From positions 1 through 16,747 of the forward strand of contig CAZJLO010000041.1 in NCBI GenBank assembly GCA_964547105.1: a DNA stretch of 16,747 nucleotides, in the 5' to 3' direction. The translations under genes were made by a program, and so were the position numbers. The stretch is from RXOA01 sp964547105 (GTDB lineage Bacteria > Bipolaricaulota > Bipolaricaulia > UBA7950 > UBA9294). Positions 6,917 through 14,067 of the stretch are shown here, piece after piece (within the stretch, counting starts at the first letter, position 1; the number at the start of each line of letters is the position of its first letter). The notes under the pieces are model-generated. The model was given only the letters and a program-made list of their open reading frames with translations. It was not told where the DNA came from and did not search any database.

Positions 6917-7558
6917 TCAAGAGAAGAAATCGATCAGCCTGTGCTCCTGCGCGAGCCGAACCAGCCCCGGAACATCGTGGACTCCCAATTTGGACATCAG
7001 ACTCGCCCGGTGCTTCTCGACGGTTTTCGCGGAGATATACAGCATGTCGGCAATTTGTCGGTTGGTGTGCCCTTCGCTGATCAGCTGGAGGACCTGTCGC
7101 TCACGAGGCGTCAGTCGATCGAACGGATCCTGATGCTGCCTCACGGTGCCGCCCGGCCCGACATCCGCCTTGATCGCTGCACCAAGAAACAGTCGGCCGT
7201 CGACTGCGGTCCGAATCGCCGTCAGCAGCTCCTCGCTGATCGAACTCTTTAGTAGATAGCCGCGAACGCCACTGCGCAATGCCCGCCTGATCAGGATCGG
7301 ATCATCGTGCATCGACAGGATGATGACCTTGGTTCCCACCACCAGACGTTGGATCGCGCATGCTGCTTCGATTCCATTCATCGTCGGCATCGCAATGTCC
7401 AGAATCGCCACATCCGGTTTCAGGCACCGCACTCGTTGCACAGCTTCAAGTCCGTTCTCTGCTTCTCCAACGACAGTGATTCCCGGTGCCTTCTCGAGCA
7501 GGGCGTGCAGCGCCTGCCGAACAAGATGGTGGTCGTCCGCAAGAATCACTCGAATCAA
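6917..7558 (-). CDS. NarL/FixJ-type response regulator
   Basis: A 213-residue two-component regulator. The receiver domain (1-120) has the acidic pair D8-D9, the phospho-acceptor D54 in VAILDIAMP, S82 and K104 in YLLKSS. The LuxR-type helix-turn-helix (about 149-200) reads LTPRERQVLQLISEGHTNRQ onward, with AKTVEKHRASLMSKLGV as the recognition part. It should be phosphorylated by the adjacent MASE3 kinase and bind DNA as a dimer; its targets are unknown. Translation starts at a TTG that overlaps the kinase TGA stop (TTGA). A strong AAGGAGG in the last kinase codons supports this start. Confidence 0.93.
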   Translation of the reverse strand: MIRVILADDHHLVRQALHALLEKAPGITVVGEAENGLEAVQRVRCLKPDVAILDIAMPTMNGIEAACAIQRLVVGTKVIILSMHDDPILIRRALRSGVRGYLLKSSISEELLTAIRTAVDGRLFLGAAIKADVGPGGTVRQHQDPFDRLTPRERQVLQLISEGHTNRQIADMLYISAKTVEKHRASLMSKLGVHDVPGLVRLAQEHRLIDFFS

Positions 7559-9138
7559 ATCCCCTCCTTAATGGGAATGTAGGCGATGAGATGTGTGCCC
7601 TTACCTGTCGAAGATTCCAGCTCCAGCCAACCACCGAGCTGCTCGACGCGCTCGCGCATCCCTTCCAGCCCCATCCCACGGCCATCCGCATCCACCGCAC
7701 CCGGCTCGAATCCACACCCATCATCATCCACTTGGATCCGCAAAGTGTCTTCTGTCTCCGAGAGACGCACGTCGACCCACGCGTGAGCAGCGGATGCGTG
7801 CTTGCCCATGTTGGCGAGCGATTCTTGGAGAATCCGGTACACCGCCGTGCCGATCTCGTTCGAGACATCGAACTTCTCATCCGATGAGTACTCGATCGAC
7901 AGTCCTGTCCGGGCTTCAACATCGGCGCACATCTCGCGAAGCGCTTCCTGCAATCCAAGCGCATCCAATGCCGGAGGATGCAATCCATGGGCAAGCCGCC
8001 GGATCCGATCCATCGTGCGTTGGGCAAGATCCGCAGCTCGGCGGATCTCATCCCGTACCGAACGTTCCCCCTTCGGAACCCGGTCCGCAGCACCGCTGAG
8101 GCTCAACGAAAGCAGTGTCAGTGACTGACCTGCCTCATCATGCAGCTCTCTCGACAATCGAGCTCGTTCCTCTTCCTGCGCCGTCACAACCCGCCTCATC
8201 AAGTTCTGAAGCTCGCGCTCGCGAGACCGAAGCTCGCACTCAACTTCTCGTCGCTCGGCGATCTCGGCACTGAGGCGCATGTTCGTCCGCCACAATTCCG
8301 CCGTCCTTTCCTCGATTCGGTCTTCCAGACGATCGCGTGTTGTTTCCAGTGACTCCTGGTGCCTCTTCAGGTCACGGAACAGCAGCCGGAAAGGCCGGAC
8401 AATTCCCGTCTCAATGATTGCCTTGTAGATGAAGTAGAACGACACCAATTTCAACATGTGTCCGATGAGATTCGCCGATCCAAAGACGCTGACGTAGCGA
8501 GTAAACGCCACCTCGGATGCGATCGTGAACGCGATCGAAGCCCCGAGCCACAATCCGACGCGCCGGTCGATGCTGCGCCGCTTTTCCCACAGCGCCACAA
8601 GGCCGGCAAGGAGGAGACCACAAATCACGTACTCCGCCGCAATTTTGAACGTGGTCAACCCCTGGTCCGGGAGATAGCAGGCTGGGAACCGCCCGGCGAA
8701 CACAAACGCGGCCAGCCCCGCCGCCACCGTTATGTAGCCCGCCAGAACCAGTCGGTCGCGGATTCTCCGACCCAGCCAAAGCGGAACAACGAGAAACGTC
8801 ACGCTTTCCATTCCCCGACCGACTATCCACAGTTGCGTCGAGGTATTCGCTCCGGCTCCGGGGATCAGGTTCATCCCTTCGTAGGAAAGCGTGTGCAGTA
8901 AATCAATTCCGGCGACAGCCAAGTAGGCGATCCCCAGCAGAAGGAGAGATCCCCCTTGGCGGTACGCGCGCGCGTTCCACACCAACATGAAGATCCCTGC
9001 GGCGACAATGATCGAGAACAACTCGACGACAGTATGGAATAAAAGGTAGTTGATGCGGCTCACACCAAACAACATGACGATGAACACCGCGCCAAGACCA
9101 AGTGTCGTGAGGCACGACTTCACACTTGCCGCTCGCAT
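7555..9138 (-). CDS. MASE3-domain sensor histidine kinase (HisKA_3 type)
   Basis: A 527-residue membrane kinase. About seven hydrophobic helices fill residues 12-245. They carry the MASE3 signature (GIDLLHTLSYEGMN near 77-90, then ANTSTQLWIVGRGMES), a domain thought to sense small ligands in or near the membrane. A coiled coil follows (about 258-325). The dimerisation/phosphoacceptor domain has H333 in RELHDEAGQ, typical of NarX/DesK-like HisKA_3 kinases. The ATPase domain shows the N box with N443 (QESLANMGKHA), the G1 box DDDGCGF (471-477) and the G2 box GRGMGLEGM (487-495). The frame begins at a TTG at 9189, but ATG 9138 has GGGAGG eight bases upstream and starts just before the first helix. 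Operon with the response regulator, four-base overlap. Confidence 0.92.
   Translation of the reverse strand: MRAASVKSCLTTLGLGAVFIVMLFGVSRINYLLFHTVVELFSIIVAAGIFMLVWNARAYRQGGSLLLLGIAYLAVAGIDLLHTLSYEGMNLIPGAGANTSTQLWIVGRGMESVTFLVVPLWLGRRIRDRLVLAGYITVAAGLAAFVFAGRFPACYLPDQGLTTFKIAAEYVICGLLLAGLVALWEKRRSIDRRVGLWLGASIAFTIASEVAFTRYVSVFGSANLIGHMLKLVSFYFIYKAIIETGIVRPFRLLFRDLKRHQESLETTRDRLEDRIEERTAELWRTNMRLSAEIAERREVECELRSRERELQNLMRRVVTAQEEERARLSRELHDEAGQSLTLLSLSLSGAADRVPKGERSVRDEIRRAADLAQRTMDRIRRLAHGLHPPALDALGLQEALREMCADVEARTGLSIEYSSDEKFDVSNEIGTAVYRILQESLANMGKHASAAHAWVDVRLSETEDTLRIQVDDDGCGFEPGAVDADGRGMGLEGMRERVEQLGGWLELESSTGKGTHLIAYIPIKEGI
7563..7569 (-). promoter_or_regulatory. Shine-Dalgarno site fixing the response regulator TTG start
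   Basis: On the minus strand AAGGAGG lies in the last codons of the kinase gene, four bases before the TTG at 7558-7556. It explains how a TTG that overlaps the TGA stop of the upstream gene can be an efficient start, and supports termination-reinitiation coupling. Confidence 0.7.
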
Positions 9139-9159
9139 TGGGCTGTCCTCCCAATAACC

Positions 9160-9189
9160 AGCGTAAGACGAGCCTCGGTCTTCCGTCAA
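9160..9189 (-). promoter_or_regulatory. Possible promoter of the sensor kinase operon
   Basis: On the minus strand a good -35 box TTGACG (9189-9184) is followed after 18 bp by a poor -10 box TACGCT (9165-9160). Transcription would start near 9153, just before the GGGAGG ribosome site. The -10 match is only 3/6, so this is tentative. Confidence 0.3.
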
Positions 9190-9241
9190 ACACTCGGAAC
9201 CAACCGCTTTCCCGGCGGGTCATCGGCAGGCAGAGCTGCTT

Positions 9242-9276
9242 TGCATCGGTGCAGCAGTGCAGTGATGCATCGGTGC
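9242..9276. repeat. 11-bp direct repeat upstream of the DNA glycosylase gene
   Basis: TGCATCGGTGC occurs at 9242-9252 and again at 9266-9276, start-to-start distance 24 bp. The second copy ends three bases before the proposed -10 box of the glycosylase gene. The pair is placed like a tandem operator for a regulator binding near the promoter. Confidence 0.5.
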
Positions 9277-9279
9277 GGC

Positions 9280-9285
9280 TACTAT
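9280..9285 (+). promoter_or_regulatory. -10 box of an apparently leaderless glycosylase transcript
   Basis: TACTAT at 9280-9285 ends seven bases before the ATG at 9293. Transcription would therefore start at or next to the A of the ATG. There is no Shine-Dalgarno sequence between them, as expected for a leaderless mRNA. No -35 box is recognisable at the expected place. Confidence 0.4.
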
Positions 9286-9292
9286 CTTCATC

Positions 9293-10105
9293 ATGCCTGA
9301 GTTGCCCGAAATCACCTGCCGAGCCCGTGAGATGAACAAGGCACTTGCCGGCCGATGTTTCATCGAGGTTGAGATTCGCCAACCCAAGTGTCTGAACCAG
9401 CCGGTAGATGCTTTTCGAAATGGCGTTCTCGGCAATCGGATCCGCACGGTTTCGCACCACGGCAAGTGGCTGATTTCCGAACTAGAGCGGGGATATCTGC
9501 TGATCAACCTCGGCATGGGCGGCGAGATCTTGCTGGTGCAGCAGGGGAAGCTACCCGACAAGTGGAGGATCCGGTTCGACATGGATGCTGGACAAAGCCT
9601 TGCCATCAACTTTTGGTGGTTCGGGTACGTCCATTTTGTCGAGTCTGCAGACCTCTCCTCGCACCCGATGATCTCCAAGCTGGGTCCTGACGCAATGGAG
9701 CTTGCTATCGAAGAGTTCGAGATCCTGCTGCGTGCTCGCCGGGGACGGATCAAGCCTTTCCTCCTCGACCAATCGAAGATCGCCGGGATCGGAAACGCCT
9801 ACATCCACGACATCCTCTTTCGCGCCCGGCTCCACCCGCTTCGCCCAATCCCGTCACTTCGCAAACAGGAAATAGCATCACTGTATGAATCGATCCAGGA
9901 GGAGTTCACACGCAGTATCGCCAAAGGCGGCGCATTCTATGAGCTCGATCTGTACGGCGAACGGGGTCGGTTCGGCCCCGACGATCTGCTCGTCGGTTAC
10001 CGCGAAGGAAAACCCTGCCCCGTATGCGGCACGACGATCGAGAAAATCAAGACCGGATCGACCTCCGGGTTCATCTGCCCCAGGTGCCAAGCGCTCTCCG
10101 CGTAA
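9293..10105 (+). CDS. Divergent Fpg/Nei-family DNA glycosylase
   Basis: A 270-residue base-excision repair enzyme that would excise oxidised bases and nick abasic sites. The N-terminus MPELPEI supplies the catalytic Pro2 and Glu3. K58 lies in the position of the essential beta-hairpin lysine. The helix-two-turn-helix reads DQSKIAGIGNAYIHDILF (159-176) with the DNA-binding N168. A zinc finger has C242, C245, C262 and C265. Two usual features are missing. The DNA-intercalating RRF segment reads WWF (108-110), and the phosphate-binding arginine five residues before the third zinc cysteine is Thr257. It is therefore likely a separate subfamily and may differ in base preference from MutM. ATG is the only sensible start because PELPE must be N-terminal. 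It lies divergent to the kinase. Confidence 0.88.
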   Translation: MPELPEITCRAREMNKALAGRCFIEVEIRQPKCLNQPVDAFRNGVLGNRIRTVSHHGKWLISELERGYLLINLGMGGEILLVQQGKLPDKWRIRFDMDAGQSLAINFWWFGYVHFVESADLSSHPMISKLGPDAMELAIEEFEILLRARRGRIKPFLLDQSKIAGIGNAYIHDILFRARLHPLRPIPSLRKQEIASLYESIQEEFTRSIAKGGAFYELDLYGERGRFGPDDLLVGYREGKPCPVCGTTIEKIKTGSTSGFICPRCQALSA

Positions 10106-10129
10106 CACATCGATCGCCGACACTCCGAT

Positions 10130-10159
10130 TTGTCATCGGCTCGATCTCGATTCTACCCT
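10130..10159 (+). promoter_or_regulatory. Possible promoter of the membrane protein gene
   Basis: TTGTCA (10130-10135, 5/6 match to the -35 consensus) is followed after 18 bp by TACCCT (10154-10159, 3/6). Transcription would begin within a few bases of the ATG at 10169, which has no Shine-Dalgarno sequence, so this could be a second leaderless start. Weak evidence. Confidence 0.25.
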
Positions 10160-10168
10160 TACCTTCCC

Positions 10169-11044
10169 ATGGAGCAGCCATCGATCAAGAGCCTGTTCAC
10201 ACTCGGACGTCGGCTCGACCTGCATTTCGCCACCAATCGCGCCATCGCGATCCTCGTCGCGGCAAGTTGGTTGGTCGGCTTCCTCATCTGGTGGCTTCTC
10301 GGTCGATCCCCAGGGATCGCCGCCCACGACGCTCTAAGGGTTGCCGGTACGGTGTTCTTTGCCTGGGCCATCGGGCGCGAGCTCGATCCCGACCGGAATG
10401 CTTCAGCATTCGTCGCCGTTCCAGCAGCGGTTGGAGGTTCTCTTCTGTTGGGGTCTCCCGATCTCATCCTTCTGCTATGGGTTGTTCTCGTGGTTCGGTT
10501 GATCAACCGGACCGTGGGCGAAGCTACGTCCTGGGGCGATGATGTCGTGTTGGTGCTCCTCGCCGCCGTGCTCGTTTGGCGCGGCTACGGGTCGGTGGGG
10601 TGGGTGACGGCAGTGGCGCTGGCGGCGGATGGAGCGCTGCCGCAGCCGAGGAAGGCTCATCTTGTCGGTGCAGGGATCGTTGTCGCGGCGATGGTCCCGT
10701 TGTGGATACTGCATCGCCCGGTCCTTCCGCCGCCGGACTCGGTGGCCGTCGTCGGAGCCGCGTGGGGGTGGGGCGTCGTCGCCGTGGCGATGGCATCGCT
10801 CCCCGGAATCGTTGCCTCGCGCCGGACAATCTCGGTGGGAGATGCCGATGAGAAGACGCTTTTCGGTCATCGGGTCGTCGCCGCACAGCTTCTCGCAGTG
10901 GCGGCGGCACTTGTTGCCGTTGTCGTCGATGGTGTGGAGACGATCGCTCTGCTCGGCCCCCTGTGGGCGGCCATCGCCGGCGCAATCCTTAGTCGAACGT
11001 TCGGCACGATTCGTGGGTCACGACATCGGAGCAGGATCCCCTAG
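10169..11044 (+). CDS. Polytopic membrane protein of unknown function
   Basis: I do not recognise this 291-residue protein. About eight hydrophobic segments are visible, at roughly residues 25-45, 55-70, 80-95, 97-112, 124-150, 165-182, 192-212 and 237-275. Charged or polar residues cluster in the connecting stretches. A conspicuous one is GRELDPDRNAS (69-79) after the second helix, which could be a family motif; another is the SVGDADEKTLFGHR loop (222-235). The frame is open back to 10130, but ATG 10169 gives a sensible amphipathic N-terminus before the first helix. No ribosome site precedes it. It follows the glycosylase gene by 63 bp and precedes the dehydrogenase gene by 145 bp, a gap holding only a C-run and no gene. 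Confidence 0.75.
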   Translation: MEQPSIKSLFTLGRRLDLHFATNRAIAILVAASWLVGFLIWWLLGRSPGIAAHDALRVAGTVFFAWAIGRELDPDRNASAFVAVPAAVGGSLLLGSPDLILLLWVVLVVRLINRTVGEATSWGDDVVLVLLAAVLVWRGYGSVGWVTAVALAADGALPQPRKAHLVGAGIVVAAMVPLWILHRPVLPPPDSVAVVGAAWGWGVVAVAMASLPGIVASRRTISVGDADEKTLFGHRVVAAQLLAVAAALVAVVVDGVETIALLGPLWAAIAGAILSRTFGTIRGSRHRSRIP

Positions 11045-11158
11045 GAAACAGCTCATCGATCGAGTTGCCGGCAATCAGCAGCCTATTTCCCATCCTCCGC
11101 CCCCCCCGGACCGCTTCCCGTCATCCCCGCCGATAGACGTCTGCCTGATCGCCTTGTA

Positions 11159-11167
11159 TGCTATGAT
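11159..11167 (+). promoter_or_regulatory. Extended -10 promoter of the dehydrogenase gene
   Basis: TGCTATGAT combines an extended -10 TGn element with TATGAT (5/6). Transcription would start near 11174, just before the AGGAG ribosome site (11181-11185) of the dehydrogenase. No good -35 box is present, which extended -10 promoters tolerate. Confidence 0.4.
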
Positions 11168-11189
11168 CCCACAACCGCATAGGAGCCCG

Positions 11190-12155
11190 ATGATCAACGC
11201 CAAGCTCAATCCCGACCCGAAGGAGATTCTGGTTTTTCTCCGCGAGAGCGAGGCACCGTACCGCACGTTGCTGCTCGACAACCCTCGCCACCATTATTGC
11301 TTCTGCTCGTCCGTCAAGGAGGTAGAGCACCACATCGTCAGTGCCGAAATACTTCTCGGATCGATTAGCTTCCCGGCGGAGCTCCTCGGGCGAGCAAAGC
11401 GGTTGCGTTGGATCCAGGTCACCGGAGCAGGAGTCGATCGGTTCCTCGCCGACGCCAATCTTCCTGACAATGTCGTCCTGACCCGAGCCGATGTTGCATT
11501 CGGAGATCAGATCGCGGAATACGTGTTCGGCCACCTCCTCGCGCAAACCCAGCAGGTGATCGAACTGCACGAAGATCAAGCCCGGCACACGTGGACACCG
11601 CGCACACTCAGCTGGCTGAAGGGGAAGACGATGGCGATCGCCGGCACCGGATCGATCGGTCGTGCCGTCGCCCGGCGGGCAACGGGAATGGAGATGCGGG
11701 TCGTCGGCTATGCCCGAACGACCTCGCGACGTGCCGAGTTTGAGGCAATCTACGATCCGGCAAGGCTGTACGAGTTTCTCAGCGAGGCGGACGTCCTGGT
11801 CATCACGCTTCCATTGACCGCGGAAACCACAGGCCTGATCGGCACCGAGGCTCTTGCCACGATGAAACCGAACGCAGTCCTCGTCAATGTGGCACGGGGC
11901 GCGATCGTCGACGAACAGGCGTTGGTGGCGGCCTTGCGGAACAGCGAGATCGGCGGGGCAATCCTCGATGTGTTCGCCACCGAACCGCTGCCCGCCGATC
12001 ACGTTCTTTGGAGCCTGCCCAATGTGACGATTACGCCCCACCATGCCGGTTTGAACATCCCCTGTGAGATCGCGGCGTTCTTCCTGGAGAATCTGCGGAG
12101 GTACGACTCCGGAGAGCCGCTCCGTGGCATCGTCGATCCGAACAGGGGCTACTAG
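11190..12155 (+). CDS. NAD(P)-dependent D-2-hydroxyacid dehydrogenase
   Basis: A 321-residue cytosolic oxidoreductase of the D-isomer-specific 2-hydroxyacid dehydrogenase family, which interconverts 2-keto acids (glyoxylate, hydroxypyruvate, pyruvate and similar) and D-2-hydroxy acids. The substrate-domain signature RWIQVTGAGVDRF is at 73-85. The Rossmann fingerprint G152-x-G154-x-x-G157 lies in IAGTGSIG. The catalytic triad is visible: R236 in NVARGAIVDE, E265 in FATEPLP, and H284 in TPHHAG. The overall pattern resembles the glyoxylate/hydroxypyruvate reductase (GhrA-like) group, but the substrate is not determined. ATG 11190 has AGGAG four bases upstream; the much longer open frame starting near 10629 is an accidental extension. 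The acetyltransferase gene follows 36 bp later, probably in the same transcript. Confidence 0.9.
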   Translation: MINAKLNPDPKEILVFLRESEAPYRTLLLDNPRHHYCFCSSVKEVEHHIVSAEILLGSISFPAELLGRAKRLRWIQVTGAGVDRFLADANLPDNVVLTRADVAFGDQIAEYVFGHLLAQTQQVIELHEDQARHTWTPRTLSWLKGKTMAIAGTGSIGRAVARRATGMEMRVVGYARTTSRRAEFEAIYDPARLYEFLSEADVLVITLPLTAETTGLIGTEALATMKPNAVLVNVARGAIVDEQALVAALRNSEIGGAILDVFATEPLPADHVLWSLPNVTITPHHAGLNIPCEIAAFFLENLRRYDSGEPLRGIVDPNRGY

Positions 12156-12191
12156 TTTCGCGGCTCATATCGAATCCTGATGGAGGTTCCC

Positions 12192-13397
12192 ATGTCCGAC
12201 CGTCAACTTCCTGCCGAGCTTCGCTACCGCGAGCTTGACAAGCCCAATTCTGTGCTTCCCATCGCGCGATACGCCCACAGCGTCCGCCCGTCCGAATCCG
12301 GGACCTTGACGGAGTGGCTCGCCGAATCCATGAACGCGGGGAAGCGTCTGTTCGGCGTCTACAACTCGCAGGATACACAGCTTGTCGCCTGCTGGCTGCT
12401 TCATCCGTACTCGATGCGCTTGCGGGAAAGCCTCGTCTCGATGGGCGGCGTCGGCTTGGTCAGCTCGCGACCGGATCAGCGCGGGCAGGGCAACGTGCGC
12501 TTCATGATGACCCGCGCGATCGAGACGATGCGTGAGGCAGGAAACGCCGTCTCCGTTCTGTATCCGTTTCAAATCGAGTTCTACCGCAAGTACGGATGGG
12601 AGAGTTTCACCGAGTGGATGCGCTACGAGATCTCCCCCGGCATCCTTGCCGCTCCCGGCGGTGAGAACCCGATCACGACGATCGATCTTGCTTTCCCCGA
12701 CGAGGCGTCAAAGACGTTCTACAGCAATTACGCCCGCAGCCACTACAATTTCGCCTTGCGAGACGACATTCACTGGCAAGCAAGACTCCGCCTGTGGGGC
12801 GACGAGCAGATCGCCCGCGGCGTGGTCAAGGCCGAGGATCAGGGACAGGTCGTCGGCCTGATGGGCTATACGCTCTTCCACAAGCACGACGCGGAAGATC
12901 CTGTACTGAACATCAGCTTGTTTGCGTCAAGCAACGAGCAGGCCAGGCAGGCGCTGCTCGCCTATCTCAAACGGCAGTCGCACCAGGTCCGGAAGATCGA
13001 GCTTCATCTGCCGTCAGACGAGCCGCTGTGGCCGTACCTCAGCGACTACGCGTCGGCGATCAAGCTGCAGCAGCTCGCGATGATTCGCATTGTTGACCTT
13101 GCCATGGTCGACGGTCTGGAGATCGCCGCACCGGATACCGTCTTGTGCATTGACGTGACGGATGCGCAAGCACCGTGGAACGACGGCCCATGGACGATTG
13201 CCGTGCAGGACCGCGTGCTTCACGTGGAGCAGGGCGGGACGCCGACGCTCCAATCGGGAATCGGACCGCTTTCGTCCGTGCTCAGCGGATTCACCGACGT
13301 CGGTGAGATGCTCGCCTGCGGCAAGATGACCGCTCTCCCCGGCTACCACGGCGAGGACCTGCCCAAGCAAACGACACTGCTCGTCGACTTCTTCTAG
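12192..13397 (+). CDS. Eis-family GNAT N-acetyltransferase
   Basis: A 401-residue protein with the three-part Eis architecture: a GNAT domain (about 1-150), a second degenerate GNAT domain (about 150-290) and a C-terminal SCP-like domain. The acetyl-CoA motif is VGLVSSRPDQRGQGN (87-101). Y131 in FYRKYGW sits where Eis has its general-acid tyrosine. The chain ends in Phe, whose terminal carboxylate acts as the catalytic base in Eis; the length is also nearly that of mycobacterial Eis. Eis proteins acetylate amines, including aminoglycosides and lysines in some species; nothing here shows which amine is used. ATG 12192 has TGGAGG five bases upstream, better than ATG 12180. It meets the ABC ATPase gene tail to tail, sharing CTAG. 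Confidence 0.87.
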   Translation: MSDRQLPAELRYRELDKPNSVLPIARYAHSVRPSESGTLTEWLAESMNAGKRLFGVYNSQDTQLVACWLLHPYSMRLRESLVSMGGVGLVSSRPDQRGQGNVRFMMTRAIETMREAGNAVSVLYPFQIEFYRKYGWESFTEWMRYEISPGILAAPGGENPITTIDLAFPDEASKTFYSNYARSHYNFALRDDIHWQARLRLWGDEQIARGVVKAEDQGQVVGLMGYTLFHKHDAEDPVLNISLFASSNEQARQALLAYLKRQSHQVRKIELHLPSDEPLWPYLSDYASAIKLQQLAMIRIVDLAMVDGLEIAAPDTVLCIDVTDAQAPWNDGPWTIAVQDRVLHVEQGGTPTLQSGIGPLSSVLSGFTDVGEMLACGKMTALPGYHGEDLPKQTTLLVDFF

Positions 13398-14065
13398 CGG
13401 TCGTCCCGCTGAAGCATTCCGTCGCGCAGATGGATGCGCCGCTTCACGTAGGGGTCGACGATCGGGTCGTGGGTGACCACGATCACCGTCGTCCCCTCGT
13501 TGTGCGCCTGGGCGAACCACCCCATCACCTCGCGCCCGCTGTCCGTATCCAGGTTCCCCGTCGGCTCGTCGGCAAGGATCAGCTGCGGTTCCATCACCAG
13601 CGACCGCGCAATCGCCGCCCGCTGCTCTTCCCCACCCGAAAGCTGCGCCGGCAGGTGATCCGCTCGATCGCCAAGCCCCACTCGAGCAAGCGCTTCGAGT
13701 GCCCTCTTCCTCCTCTCGGCTCGTCCCACCCCCGCGTAGCGACACGGCAGCGCCACGTTCTTCCACACGTTCATCTGCGCGATCAGGTTGAACCGCTGGA
13801 ACACGAATCCAATCGTGCGGTTGCGCAGCCGCGACCTCTCGACATCCCCCAGCCCTTCCGTCGGCCGGCCCTCCAGCACCACCTGCCCCGATGTCGGCTC
13901 GTCGAGCAGGCCGATCATGTTGAGAAGCGTCGACTTGCCGGATCCGGACGGCCCCTTGATCTCGAGGAACTCCCCCCCGTCAACGGCAAGGTCGATCCCG
14001 CGCAACGCCTCCACGCGGACCGTCCCCGTCTCGTACGTCTTGTGCACCGCTCGCAGCTCGATCAT
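13394..14065 (-). CDS. ABC transporter ATPase, MacB/LolD type
   Basis: A 223-residue ATP-binding subunit. The Walker A motif is GPSGSGKST (38-46), the Q-loop Q90, the signature LSGGEEQR (142-149; usual form LSGGQQQR), the Walker B LILADEP (162-168) and the switch H199 in VTHD. The compact size and the motif set match the LolD/MacB/FtsE group, which power FtsX-type permeases. Two ATGs are close together. ATG 14071 overlaps the permease stop (ATGA) but abuts the AAGGAG ribosome site, while ATG 14065 has the proper six-base spacing, so I chose the latter. The frame is open upstream inside the permease gene and should not be extended. Its TAG stop shares CTAG with the Eis gene on the other strand. 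Confidence 0.92.
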   Translation of the reverse strand: MIELRAVHKTYETGTVRVEALRGIDLAVDGGEFLEIKGPSGSGKSTLLNMIGLLDEPTSGQVVLEGRPTEGLGDVERSRLRNRTIGFVFQRFNLIAQMNVWKNVALPCRYAGVGRAERRKRALEALARVGLGDRADHLPAQLSGGEEQRAAIARSLVMEPQLILADEPTGNLDTDSGREVMGWFAQAHNEGTTVIVVTHDPIVDPYVKRRIHLRDGMLQRDDR

Positions 14066-14067
14066 GC

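Noticed and set aside
10629..11189. Upstream extension of the dehydrogenase frame
   Set aside because: It overlaps the membrane protein gene and reads as Arg/Ser/Pro-rich shadow; ATG 11190 has a ribosome site and the normal family start.
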